DNA of 22,978 nt from Rubrobacter_F sp035642415. Lineage in GTDB: Bacteria; Actinomycetota; Rubrobacteria; Rubrobacterales; Rubrobacteraceae. Below the pieces are notes generated by a model that searched no databases, had not been told where the DNA came from, and was given only the letters and a program-made list of their open reading frames with translations. The translations under genes were made by a program, and so were the position numbers. Of this stretch, positions 14,360 through 22,801 are shown one piece after another (within the stretch, counting starts at the first letter, position 1; the number at the start of each line of letters is the position of its first letter). The DNA lies in assembly GCA_035642415.1 (NCBI GenBank), contig DASQSI010000355.1:1-22978 (forward strand), written 5' to 3'.

Positions 14360-16426
14360 ATGCTTTTGGAGATACACGTAGGCGAGCATATGATAGTGCT
14401 CGAAACCGGAAAGTTGGCGCGACAGGCTGGTGGCGCCGTTCTGACCCGGCTCGGAGATACAATAGTCTTGGCGACCGCGACCCGTTCGGCGGCCCCGAGG
14501 CTCGGGGTGGACTTTTTGCCCTTAAGCGTGGACGTCGAGGAGCGAATGGCCTCGGCCGGCAAGATCCCCGGCGGCTTCATAAAGCGCGAGGGAAGGCCTA
14601 GCGAGAGAGCTATCCTCACCGCCCGCCTTACCGACCGTCCTTTAAGGCCACTCTTCCCGAAGGACTACCACTATGAGATACAAGTCATTGGTACTGTGTT
14701 AGGTGCCGATCAGGAAACGCCGTACGATGTTGTTAGCATGGTGGGCGCCTCGGCGGCTTTAGCCCTCTCAGATATACCCTTCGATGGGCCCATAGGGGCC
14801 GTAAGGGTTGGGCGGAGGCCAGATGGAGGGTTCGTGCTCAATCCTACCTATGCTCAGCTCGCCGAGAGCGACCTTGATCTCGTGGTGGCAGGGACCAAAG
14901 AAGCGATAACGATGGTTGAAGCCGGGGCGAACGAGGTTCCCGAGGAAGTTATGGTCGAGGGTATGCTGTTCGCCCAGGAGGCTGTCCGGACCCAGGCCGA
15001 GGCGATCGAGCGATGGGCCGCCGAATACGGCAAGAAGAAGCAGGAGATCTTCGTTGCGAGTGAGGAGAACCCCCCGTTCCTCGCTGATCTTAGAGAGAGA
15101 TATCTCAAACGCGTAAAGGATGCTATTGTCAGCCCGCACCGTAGGGGCCGGCACGAGGCCCTTGATGCGCTGCGCGTAGAATTGGCCGAGGGAGGTGACC
15201 CGGAGGAGGCCGAGCAGATCCAGTCCGCTATCTCTGTGCTGGAAAAGGAGGCGTTCCGCAAGCTGTATCTTGAGGACCGCAAGCGTACGGACCTTCGGGC
15301 GTTCGACGAGGTTCGTCCGACCACGGCGGAAGTTGGGATCATCCCGCGCGTACACGGGACGGGGCTCTTTACGCGCGGCGAGACGCAGGTCCTCACCGAG
15401 CTCGCGCTCGCAGATTTGGGATTAGCCCAGAGGCTGGACACTATAGAGCCGCAGACCCTAAAGCGCTATATGCACCACTACAACTTCCCGCCCTACTCCA
15501 CCGGCGAGACCGGCAGGGTTGGGGCTCCTAGACGACGCGAGATCGGGCATGGCGCTTTGGCCGAGCGTGCGCTGGTGCCGGTTATACCGTCCGAGGAAGT
15601 GTTTCCGTATGCCATGCGCCTTGTCTCCGACGTGCTTGAGTCGAACGGTTCATCGTCCATGGCGAGCGTCTGCGGTTCGACGCTAGCGCTAATGGACGGG
15701 GGCGTGCCGATCAAGGCGCCGGTAGCCGGTGTAGCGATGGGCCTTGTCAAGGAGGGCGACAATTACGTCGTCCTCACAGACATTCAGGGGCTTGAGGACC
15801 ACCTTGGAGACATGGACTTCAAGGTCGCGGGCACACGTGATGGCATTACGGCGCTCCAGATGGACATGAAAATTACCGGGGTTTCGGCGGAAATTTTAAG
15901 GGAAGCATTGGCCCAGGCCAAGAAAGGGCGGCTCGAGATCCTAGAAATCATGCGTGAGACGCTCTCAGGGCCTCGGACCGAAGTCTCAGAATATGCTCCG
16001 AGAGTCGAAGTCCTCTCTATACCAACCGAGAAGATCGGCCTACTTATTGGTCCTGGTGGGAAGACGATCAACGCCATGCAGGAGCAGTTTGGGGTAAATA
16101 TCTCCGTTGAGGACGATGGGACGGTCTACGTCGCGGGTACAAACGGCGCCTCTGTAAAAGAAGCCGCTGCTGCGATAACCGGGATGACCAAGGACGTCGA
16201 GGCTGGGGAGATTTACACCGGCAAGGTGGTGAAGACCACAAATTTTGGCGCTTTCATCGAACTCGTGCCAGGCCGCGATGGGTTGTTGCACATCTCGCGT
16301 TTGGCGCCGGGCAGGCAGCGGGTCGAGCGGGTCGAGGACGTCGTTTCGGAGGGCGACCGGATCAAGGTTCGTGTCCTCGAGATCGACAAGCAAAAGCGCA
16401 TCTCTTTGGAGAAGGTGGAGGACTGA
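14360..16426 (+). CDS. pnp: Polyribonucleotide nucleotidyltransferase (PNPase)
   Basis: PNPase is a phosphorolytic 3'-5' exoribonuclease acting in mRNA decay and RNA quality control. The 688 residues comprise the first RNase PH-like domain (ETGKLARQAGGAVL, FLPLSVDVEERM, GGFIKREGRPSE), a helical linker, and the second PH domain with VHGTGLFTRGETQVL, the phosphate site STGETGRVGAPRRREIGHG and ESNGSSSMASVCGSTLA. The metal-binding stretch is DMDFKVAGTRDGITALQMD. The KH loop is GPGG at 564-567 and an S1 domain spans about 616-684. The ATG at 14360 has AGGAG eight bases upstream. No strong stem typical of RNase III-controlled pnp leaders is seen in the 56-base gap after rpsO. Confidence 0.97.
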   Translation: MLLEIHVGEHMIVLETGKLARQAGGAVLTRLGDTIVLATATRSAAPRLGVDFLPLSVDVEERMASAGKIPGGFIKREGRPSERAILTARLTDRPLRPLFPKDYHYEIQVIGTVLGADQETPYDVVSMVGASAALALSDIPFDGPIGAVRVGRRPDGGFVLNPTYAQLAESDLDLVVAGTKEAITMVEAGANEVPEEVMVEGMLFAQEAVRTQAEAIERWAAEYGKKKQEIFVASEENPPFLADLRERYLKRVKDAIVSPHRRGRHEALDALRVELAEGGDPEEAEQIQSAISVLEKEAFRKLYLEDRKRTDLRAFDEVRPTTAEVGIIPRVHGTGLFTRGETQVLTELALADLGLAQRLDTIEPQTLKRYMHHYNFPPYSTGETGRVGAPRRREIGHGALAERALVPVIPSEEVFPYAMRLVSDVLESNGSSSMASVCGSTLALMDGGVPIKAPVAGVAMGLVKEGDNYVVLTDIQGLEDHLGDMDFKVAGTRDGITALQMDMKITGVSAEILREALAQAKKGRLEILEIMRETLSGPRTEVSEYAPRVEVLSIPTEKIGLLIGPGGKTINAMQEQFGVNISVEDDGTVYVAGTNGASVKEAAAAITGMTKDVEAGEIYTGKVVKTTNFGAFIELVPGRDGLLHISRLAPGRQRVERVEDVVSEGDRIKVRVLEIDKQKRISLEKVED

Positions 16427-16431
16427 CTCCC

Positions 16432-17697
16432 TTGAGTGAGAAGAGCATCAACGTAAAGGAGCTTCCGGAGGGCTTGCGGATCTTCTCTGAATCTCTATCG
16501 GAGGCGACAAGCGTGTCGTTGGGGGTTTGGATTCGGGCCGGTAGCCGCGATGAGAAGGACGAGGTCGCCGGTATCACCCACCTCATGGAGCACATGCTGT
16601 TTAAGGGCACCCCGAAAATGGACGCTCTGGGCATAGCAGAGGCATTCGAAAGCATCGGCGCGCAAGAGAACGCAGCAACTGGCGAGGAGTACACCGTGCT
16701 CTACGCCCGTTTTTTGCCCGAACACCTCGAAAGAGCCTTAGACATTATGAGCGAGATGGTCGTCTCGCCGACGCTCGCTGACCTCGCGCGGGAGCGGGAG
16801 GTGATCGTCGAGGAGATCAAGATGTACGAGGACAGACCTGACCAGGTAGCCGACGAACACCTCTCCGGTTTAGTTTTCCACGGCGATTCTTTGGGGCGTC
16901 CGATTATCGGCTCGGTGGAGACGGTCCGCGGTGTGGACCACGACACACTGAGGACCTTCCACAAAAACACCTACACCGCCCCAAACGTCTTCGTCGTTGG
17001 GGCCGGTAGGCTCGACACGGGACAGTTCGAGCACATGGTGGAAGAAAAGCTTGGAGGGTGGCTGCCCAAAGGTGAGCCGTTCGTACGGCAAGCGAATCCA
17101 ATACCGCCCGAGAGTCGCTTTTCCTACAGGTTCAAGGAGACTGAGCAGTACCACGTAGCGATGGGTTCTCCGGGCCTGCCCGCTAAGAGCGAGGATCGCT
17201 ACGCGATGAGCGCGCTCAGCAACGTCTTGGGTGGCGGTATGAGCAGTCGACTTTTCCAGGAGGTTCGCGAGAAGCGTGGCTTGGCCTACGCCGTGTACTC
17301 GTACCACCAGGGTTACTCTGACGCGGGCGCCATCAAGATGTACGTGGGCTCCACGACCAGGCACGTTGAGGAAGCTGTAAAGGTCATCTCTGAGCAGCTC
17401 GGTAAGGTCCGCGAAGAGCCCATCTCCGACGAGGAGCTCGGCCGAACCAAAGAGCAACTGAAAAGCTCGACTATACTAGCGTTGGAGAGCACCGCAGCAC
17501 GGATGTTCCGGATCGGTCGGAGCATCATCACTGGTACGGAGCTCTTGACACCTGAGGAGATCTCCGAGCGCATCGATGCGGTAAGCACCGAGGATGTCAG
17601 GCGTCTTGCTAACGAGCATCTGAAACTAGAGGATATGTACGTCGCCGCTGTGGGCCCGAAGGAGCTCGACTTGGGGAAGTACTTGAATAATAAATGA
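16432..17697 (+). CDS. M16 family zinc metallopeptidase (mitochondrial processing peptidase-like)
   Basis: Members of this family (pitrilysin/MPP-like, PepR in some actinobacteria) are cytoplasmic zinc peptidases of uncertain natural substrate. The inverted zinc motif HXXEH is HLMEH at residues 50-54, and the third ligand is a Glu in VIVEEI, about residue 127. NAATGEEYTVLYAR follows the motif. The second half has the inactive M16C-like domain with LGGGMSSRLFQEVREKRGLAY, containing the usual substrate-contact Arg and Tyr. It has 421 residues, so a single-chain two-domain form. TTG at 16432 lies five bases after pnp, with GGAGG in the pnp end. The pnp-M16 pairing is typical of actinobacteria. 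Confidence 0.93.
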   Translation: MSEKSINVKELPEGLRIFSESLSEATSVSLGVWIRAGSRDEKDEVAGITHLMEHMLFKGTPKMDALGIAEAFESIGAQENAATGEEYTVLYARFLPEHLERALDIMSEMVVSPTLADLAREREVIVEEIKMYEDRPDQVADEHLSGLVFHGDSLGRPIIGSVETVRGVDHDTLRTFHKNTYTAPNVFVVGAGRLDTGQFEHMVEEKLGGWLPKGEPFVRQANPIPPESRFSYRFKETEQYHVAMGSPGLPAKSEDRYAMSALSNVLGGGMSSRLFQEVREKRGLAYAVYSYHQGYSDAGAIKMYVGSTTRHVEEAVKVISEQLGKVREEPISDEELGRTKEQLKSSTILALESTAARMFRIGRSIITGTELLTPEEISERIDAVSTEDVRRLANEHLKLEDMYVAAVGPKELDLGKYLNNK

Positions 17698-17741
17698 CCA
17701 ACGGTCCGCTTTATATCTTCAGTGAAGACTGGCCGCTAAAC

Positions 17742-17748
17742 AAGGAGG
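17742..17748 (+). promoter_or_regulatory. Perfect Shine-Dalgarno pointing to a CTG start for RNase J
   Basis: AAGGAGG ends nine bases before CTG at 17758. An in-frame TAA at 17749 rules out anything earlier, and the next NTG (TTG 17779) is 30 bases away, too far for this site. Confidence 0.8.
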
Positions 17749-17757
17749 TAATCAGCG

Positions 17758-19428
17758 CTGTTAAACGGTAGTAAGACTTTGCAGGTCGTTCCCCTGGGGG
17801 GGTTGGGAGAGATCGGCAAGAACATGACCGCGGTGCAGCAGGAGAGCGGAATCATCCTCATAGATGCTGGCTTGGCCTTTCCGGACGAGGAGATGCCGGG
17901 GATAGACCTCGTCCTTCCCGACTTCTCCTACCTCAGAGAGCGCCAGGATGAGCTCATGGGTGTCATCCTCACTCACGGCCACGAGGACCACGTCGGCGCC
18001 TTGCCCTATCTCTTGCGTGAGTTCAATATCCCTGTCTATTCGACGAGGCTCACGCTTGAGCTCGTGCGTCCGAAGCTTGCTGAGTTCGGCATAAATAGGG
18101 CCGAATCTCTACGGGAGGTCAAGGCCGGCGAAACCGTAAACATCGGTGGCTTAGGCGTGGAGTTCATAAACGTTAACCACTCCATCCCAGACGCAGTTGC
18201 GGTAGCGCTTTACACCGATGCGGGGATAGTGATCTTCTCCGGCGACTACAAAATCGACCTGACCCCGATCGAAGGTGAGCCGATGGACTTAGCGCGCTAC
18301 GCGGCCCTAGGAGAGGAGGGCGTGCTCGCTTACTTTGGCGACTCAACCAACGCGGAGCGGGCCGGCTACGTGTCTAGCGAGAAGATCGTCGGTGAAACCT
18401 TCAACGAGGTTTTCGAGACGACAAAGGGCCGTATCATCGTCGCCTCCTTCGCTTCGCACATCCACCGTATAAGCCAGGTTGTCGAAGCGGCCAAAAAGCA
18501 CGGGCGCCTGGTAGGGGTCACGGGGCGCTCCATGATCCGGAACGTTCAGATCGCACGCGATCTCGGCTACCTAGATCTTCCCGCTCCTATGCTCGTGGAC
18601 CAGCGGGACATAAACCAAATCCCCGACGGCGACCTCGTGATTCTCACTACGGGCGCCCAGGGCGAGCCTCTAGCGGCTTTGAGTCGCATCGCCAACGGCA
18701 CGCATCGTACCATCGAGGTGGGCCCAGGCGATGTCGTGGTCGTCTCGGCACACCCCATTCCAGGTAATGAGCGGGGTGTAGCACGTACGATCGATAACCT
18801 CATGAAACGGGGCGCCGATGTGCTATATACCCCGTTACGGTCCGTGCACGTTTCGGGGCATGCGGCACAAGAGGAACAGAAGCTTGTACTCTCGCTCTTG
18901 AAGCCGAAGTTCTTCGTTCCCGTACATGGCGAGTTCAGGCACTTGAGGAGCCACGCTAAAACCGCTATAGACATGGGCATCCCAGAAGAGAACATCTTCG
19001 TCTTAGAGAACGGTGACCGGCTCGAGTTCGAGGCCGATGGTGAGGTACGTCGGCTAGATCCCATCCCCGCGGGCATGTTCCTCGTGGACGGTGGAGGTGT
19101 GGCGGATATGTCTTCTGGCGTCATGCGCGAGCGGCAGCAGCTTGCCGAGGAGGGAATGTTTATCGTCATCGCGCGGATTAACGCCCAGAGTGGCGTACCT
19201 CTGGGTCCGCCGGACGTGGTCTCGCGCGGTTTCGTTGAACCGCAGGCCTCCAACGGGCTCGTGGACGAGTCCATCAGCGTCGTTACGAAGACCCTGGAGC
19301 GTACGGCCCGCCAGCGCATTACCGACTGGGGCGAACTCAAGAAGGCTATCCGCGAGGATCTCTCCGGTTTCCTCTCCGAAAGAACGCGCAAGCGTCCGAT
19401 CATATTACCGCTAATAGTTGAGGTTTAA
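17758..19428 (+). CDS. rnj: Ribonuclease J, probable CTG start
   Basis: RNase J is a beta-CASP metallo-beta-lactamase with 5'-3' exonuclease and endonuclease activity in mRNA decay and rRNA maturation. The N-terminal VVPLGGLGEIGKNM, the metal motif THGHEDHVGALPYLL (first His of the motif at residue 73), GDYKIDLTP, the beta-CASP block ASFASHIHRISQVVEAA, TGAQGEPLAALSRIA and VHVSGHAAQEEQKL with PVHGEFRHL are all present. CTG at 17758 gives 556 residues and a normal short N-terminal tail; TTG at 17779 gives 549. The Shine-Dalgarno favours CTG. It follows the M16 peptidase after 60 bases, where relatives often carry dapB and dapA. I use rnj, as it cannot be assigned to J1 or J2. Confidence 0.95.
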   Translation: MLNGSKTLQVVPLGGLGEIGKNMTAVQQESGIILIDAGLAFPDEEMPGIDLVLPDFSYLRERQDELMGVILTHGHEDHVGALPYLLREFNIPVYSTRLTLELVRPKLAEFGINRAESLREVKAGETVNIGGLGVEFINVNHSIPDAVAVALYTDAGIVIFSGDYKIDLTPIEGEPMDLARYAALGEEGVLAYFGDSTNAERAGYVSSEKIVGETFNEVFETTKGRIIVASFASHIHRISQVVEAAKKHGRLVGVTGRSMIRNVQIARDLGYLDLPAPMLVDQRDINQIPDGDLVILTTGAQGEPLAALSRIANGTHRTIEVGPGDVVVVSAHPIPGNERGVARTIDNLMKRGADVLYTPLRSVHVSGHAAQEEQKLVLSLLKPKFFVPVHGEFRHLRSHAKTAIDMGIPEENIFVLENGDRLEFEADGEVRRLDPIPAGMFLVDGGGVADMSSGVMRERQQLAEEGMFIVIARINAQSGVPLGPPDVVSRGFVEPQASNGLVDESISVVTKTLERTARQRITDWGELKKAIREDLSGFLSERTRKRPIILPLIVEV

Positions 19429-19462
19429 GGAGCGGGGCACCCTACATGAAGGGTGCGGCTCC
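19429..19462 (+). terminator. Stem-loop after RNase J gene, weak terminator
   Basis: GCACCCT (19437-19443) pairs with AGGGTGC (19450-19456) around a six-base loop. An outer GGAGC (19429-19433) pairs with GCTCC (19458-19462). Only four T residues follow, at about 19471, eight bases after the stem. It may be a weak terminator or a 3' stabiliser between the RNase J gene and ftsK. Confidence 0.5.
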
Positions 19463-19494
19463 GGCACCGTGTTTTCTGCGCTAGACTAAGGTAT

Positions 19495-21741
19495 ATGGCT
19501 AAGAAAAAACGGGCTGCGCGGCGGTCCACGGGCGCAAAGAAGCGTGGCCCCGGCGCTCGCGGAAAAGGTGTCCTCCACCCGGTTTCTCACCTCCGGCAGG
19601 CTTTCTCTCACAAGCTCGTGGGGCTTTTCCTACTCGGCGCCGGGCTGTTCCTCACCGCGGCGTTTCTCACGGGCGGGGGGGCATTCTTGGGCGAGATCAG
19701 CCTAGTTGCGGCGACGCACCTTGCGGGTATGATTGGCTTCGTGCTCCCCCCACTCGCGGCGCTCGCCGGCTCTTTTATGCTGCTTGGACGTCTGGGCCGG
19801 AGGAGAACTTTGGGCGCGGTACTCCTCCTGCTAGCCGGCTCCACGACCCTCGCCGCTACTCTTCCGTCGGAGTTGCGCTTTGACGCGGCCGCCTATCCCA
19901 ATCGTGGTGGCTTCCTGGGAAGCATTTTGTACGCGGCTACCTACCAGATCGGCGGCTCTGTCGGGGCTGCATTTGCTCTCGGCTTTCTCTATGCCGCGGG
20001 CCTTTACTTACTGACCGGCTTCACCCTAATCGCGGTCGTCGAAGCAATAGGCGAGGGCGCACGCTACCTCTACCCGAAATTACAAACGCTCCGCGAGGAA
20101 CACCGGGTGAAGAACTCTCGACGCGAGAAGATCGAGCGCCCGACGCTCCTCGTGGAGGAGACCACATCGAAGGACGACCCAACAGAGGAGCATCCGATCT
20201 CGGAAGATCCTCCAAAAGATGAGACGTTCGAGGTTGTGTTACCGGAGCAGCGAAAACCTTCGGGCTTTGGGGACGAGAGGCAGGAGCAAACCGTGCCCGG
20301 GGAATACGTGTTGCCACCTGCCTCGCTTTTGAAGCTCGGCCGGAGAGGCCCCGAGCACGACGCCGCAGAGACGAGCAGGAGGCTCACGCGTGCTCTAGCC
20401 GAACTAGGGGTGGAGGCGTATGTGCTCCGTGCGGTTGTGGGGCCGCGGGTGACCCGCTACGAGCTTAGGCTGGGAAGCGGCGTGAAGGTCGGCAAAGTCA
20501 GGAACCTCCAGCAGGACATAGCCTACGCTCTGGCGGCTACGGAGGTCCGGATACTCGCCCCGATTCCTGGAAAAAGCGCTATAGGCGTTGAGGTGCCCAA
20601 CACGAAAGCGGCTACTGTGACTTTGGGAGACGTCTTCCAAGAGTACCCGAACGCGAACGACTGGAGCTTGCCGGTGGGGCTGGGTAAAGACATCTCGGGT
20701 CGGGCGGTTTTTCTGGACCTCGCTGAGATGCCGCATCTTTTGGTGGCGGGTACTACGGGTTCTGGCAAGAGCGTCACGCTAAATTGTCTCTTAACGTCGC
20801 TCTTGCTCACTACCGATCCCCGGCAGGTCAAGATGGTCCTTATAGACCCGAAAAGAGTTGAGCTCTCGCAGTTTGTCCGGGTGCCACACCTAATCTCGCC
20901 GGTCGTTACGGACGTCAAGAAGGCAGCAAACGCTTTGTCTTGGGCGGTCTCGGAGATGGAGCGGCGCTACGAGGTTTTGGAACGGTTCGGGGCGCGTTCA
21001 CTCGAGAGCTATAACGATTCAGGGCACAGCGAGAAGCCGATGCCATACGTGGTGATCGTTATCGACGAGCTCGCGGACCTCATGATGAACGCGGCGGCCA
21101 AGGTCGAAGACGCCGTCATAAGGCTTGCCCAGAAGGCACGTGCGGTCGGGATACACCTCGTTGTGGCCACTCAACGGCCTTCTGTTGACGTGATTACCGG
21201 TATGATCAAAGCCAACATCCCCTCCCGTATCGCTTTCGCCGTCTCTTCGCAGATCGATTCCCGCGTGATACTAGACAGCGTAGGCGCCGAAGCCCTGCTT
21301 GGCAGGGGCGATATGCTCTTCAAACCTGTCTCGGCTAGTCGGGCCTCCCGCATCCAAGGCGCCTACATCTCTGAAGAAGAGGTAATTAATATCGTCTCCA
21401 TGTGTGCCTCTCACGCTGGGCATATGGGTGTGGGGTATGTGGAGGAGGTGACCGCCTCTGCACCCGAAGAAAAGACGGAGACCGAAGAACCCGCCGATGA
21501 GCTGCTTCCTGAGGCAGCACACTTTGTGGTCGCCACGCAGCAGGCCTCAGTGAGCGCGGTGCAACGGCGCTTCAGGGTCGGATACTCTCGTGCCGGGCGT
21601 ATCATCGATGCGCTCGAACGCCTTGGGATAGTTGGTCCTTACGAGGGCTCCAAAAGCCGCCAAGTAGTAGCTACCGAAATCGATCTTACACGCATCCTCG
21701 ACGGCGGAAGAGAAGACGCCGAGGACCGGCTTGGTCCTTAG
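19495..21741 (+). CDS. ftsK: DNA translocase FtsK/SpoIIIE
   Basis: FtsK is a septal membrane ATPase that pumps chromosomal DNA during division and segregation. A basic N-terminus (KKKRAARRS) precedes about four membrane helices within residues 35-180. A charged linker (about 185-280) follows, then the motor: alpha domain from ETSRRLTRALAELGVEAYV, Walker A GTTGSGKS at 419-426, Walker B VIVIDELADL with Asp524 and Glu525, and VVATQRPSVDVITG. A winged-helix gamma domain (QQASVSAVQRRFRVGYSRAGRIID) ends the protein. ATG at 19495 gives 748 residues; the in-frame GTG at 19453 lies inside a stem-loop and is less likely. AAGG lies just upstream. Confidence 0.95.
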   Translation: MAKKKRAARRSTGAKKRGPGARGKGVLHPVSHLRQAFSHKLVGLFLLGAGLFLTAAFLTGGGAFLGEISLVAATHLAGMIGFVLPPLAALAGSFMLLGRLGRRRTLGAVLLLLAGSTTLAATLPSELRFDAAAYPNRGGFLGSILYAATYQIGGSVGAAFALGFLYAAGLYLLTGFTLIAVVEAIGEGARYLYPKLQTLREEHRVKNSRREKIERPTLLVEETTSKDDPTEEHPISEDPPKDETFEVVLPEQRKPSGFGDERQEQTVPGEYVLPPASLLKLGRRGPEHDAAETSRRLTRALAELGVEAYVLRAVVGPRVTRYELRLGSGVKVGKVRNLQQDIAYALAATEVRILAPIPGKSAIGVEVPNTKAATVTLGDVFQEYPNANDWSLPVGLGKDISGRAVFLDLAEMPHLLVAGTTGSGKSVTLNCLLTSLLLTTDPRQVKMVLIDPKRVELSQFVRVPHLISPVVTDVKKAANALSWAVSEMERRYEVLERFGARSLESYNDSGHSEKPMPYVVIVIDELADLMMNAAAKVEDAVIRLAQKARAVGIHLVVATQRPSVDVITGMIKANIPSRIAFAVSSQIDSRVILDSVGAEALLGRGDMLFKPVSASRASRIQGAYISEEEVINIVSMCASHAGHMGVGYVEEVTASAPEEKTETEEPADELLPEAAHFVVATQQASVSAVQRRFRVGYSRAGRIIDALERLGIVGPYEGSKSRQVVATEIDLTRILDGGREDAEDRLGP

Positions 21742-21804
21742 GAATCAGGAGGATCCTCTAGAAACCCAAGAGAAAAAGTACGTAGCGAGCGTATTAGACA
21801 CTAA

Positions 21805-21827
21805 GAGAACGAGGAATTCTCGCTTTT
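21805..21827 (+). promoter_or_regulatory. Small hairpin with short T-run upstream of the RodZ-like gene
   Basis: GAGAA (21805-21809) and TTCTC (21817-21821) pair around a seven-base loop, with TTTT at 21824-21827. GCGAG at 21785-21789 can instead pair with CTCGC at 21819-21823. It could be a weak terminator after ftsK or part of the leader. Evidence is thin. Confidence 0.25.
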
Positions 21828-22685
21828 GTGGTAGTCTCTCTTATGGTGAACGAAGGGGACCAAAACGCGCATGAGATGACGGCGCAGATCGGCGCCCTCC
21901 TCGAAAGAAAACGCCGGGAGAAAGGCCTTTCGCTCAAAGAGGCCGAGCAGGCGACCAAGATCCGGACACGCTACCTCGAGGGTCTCGAGCACGACGACTA
22001 TAGCATGCTCCCGGACGCGGTTTACGTCCACGGATTCCTGAAGACGTACGCGAACTTTCTCGGGCTCGACGGCGAGCGGCTCTCCCAGGAGCTTAGGGAA
22101 CACCGGGCGCCAAGCCGGGCATCGCAGTTTGTAGGCCACGACGATCGGGGGGCCTCTAGGGCAGGGGAGGAGTCCGAGATGCCTCCGCCGATGACCCTCC
22201 TCGGTGGAGTCCAGCGCCGGAGGATTTTTGCAGCGACCGTCCTCACCGTTGCGGTTGCCGTGCTCGTGCTCGCGACAGTCATAGGCGCCCTCTACTTTAT
22301 CGGTCGAGGCTCCCAGGCGCCAGTTCAGCCTGTCGACGTCGAGCCCGATTCAAAGTCTGCCCAAGAGGAAGAGCAGCCAGCCAAGGAACCAGCCGCAGTC
22401 CAAGAGGCTACTACCGCACCAATCGGCGAGACCACCACCCGAGCGGTGCGGGCAACGGTCAAGGTTGTCGACAACGCCACGGGGCTGACCGTATATACGG
22501 ACGGAACAGTCGCCGACTCGCGAATTGCGCAGCCCGGTTTCTCTCGGAGCTTCGAGGCGCGCGATGCGGTAACCGTCTCGGTCGCGAACGCCGGCGCGGT
22601 GGAGATGGAGGTTAACGGTCGGAACATAGGCCGTCTTGGAAGCTCCGGCCAGGGTGCCACTCGCACTTTCACTCAGAGTTCGTAG
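21828..22685 (+). CDS. RodZ-like membrane protein with cytoplasmic HTH domain
   Basis: RodZ-type proteins link cell shape machinery (MreB) to the membrane; in actinobacteria their role is less clear. An N-terminal Xre-type HTH (about residues 20-90; IGALLERKRREKGLSLKEAE, then RYLEGLEHDDYSMLPDAVYVHGFLKTYANFLGLD) is followed by one membrane helix near 133-158. A Glu/Pro/Ala-rich linker runs to about 205. A C-terminal beta domain resembles DUF4115, with LTVYTDGTVADSRIAQPG and AVTVSVANAGAVEMEVNG. The topology is cytoplasmic N-terminus, outside C-terminus. GTG at 21828 has GAGGA 12 bases upstream; ATG at 21843 and ATG at 21876 are alternatives. It lies between ftsK and recA, where relatives often also have pgsA and cinA. 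Confidence 0.87.
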   Translation: MVVSLMVNEGDQNAHEMTAQIGALLERKRREKGLSLKEAEQATKIRTRYLEGLEHDDYSMLPDAVYVHGFLKTYANFLGLDGERLSQELREHRAPSRASQFVGHDDRGASRAGEESEMPPPMTLLGGVQRRRIFAATVLTVAVAVLVLATVIGALYFIGRGSQAPVQPVDVEPDSKSAQEEEQPAKEPAAVQEATTAPIGETTTRAVRATVKVVDNATGLTVYTDGTVADSRIAQPGFSRSFEARDAVTVSVANAGAVEMEVNGRNIGRLGSSGQGATRTFTQSS

Positions 22686-22731
22686 GTCTCACGGAGCCAC
22701 TTCGTGAAGGGACTGGCCCCAGGTATAAATG

Positions 22732-22759
22732 TTGGGAGGCGTGCCGCCTCCAGTATAAT
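22732..22759 (+). promoter_or_regulatory. Candidate recA promoter
   Basis: TATAAT at 22754-22759 is a perfect -10. TTGGGA at 22732-22737 is a four-of-six -35 with a 16-base spacer. The recA start is 43 bases downstream of the -10. No actinobacterial LexA box (GAAC-N4-GTTC) is visible nearby. Confidence 0.65.
22735..22751. repeat. Perfect inverted repeat in the recA promoter spacer
   Basis: GGAGGCG and CGCCTCC, 7 bp each, flank TGC and fill the space between the proposed -35 and -10. As DNA it could be an operator; as RNA it could end read-through from the upstream gene, though no T-run follows. Confidence 0.5.
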
Positions 22760-22801
22760 CGAAGAACGTCTAAGGATTAGAGCTAGCGGCTGGAGGAAAC
22801 G

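Noticed and set aside
19453..19494. Longer FtsK from GTG 19453
   Set aside because: That codon lies within a stem-loop, and the added residues are not typical of FtsK. ATG 19495 starts a normal basic N-terminus.
21751..21819. GGATCC directly followed by TCTAGA, and GAATTC 50 bases on, resembling a cloning polylinker
   Set aside because: The flanking bases do not match common vectors, the sites lie in an ordinary gap between ftsK and the RodZ-like gene, and no vector sequence follows. Chance is more likely.
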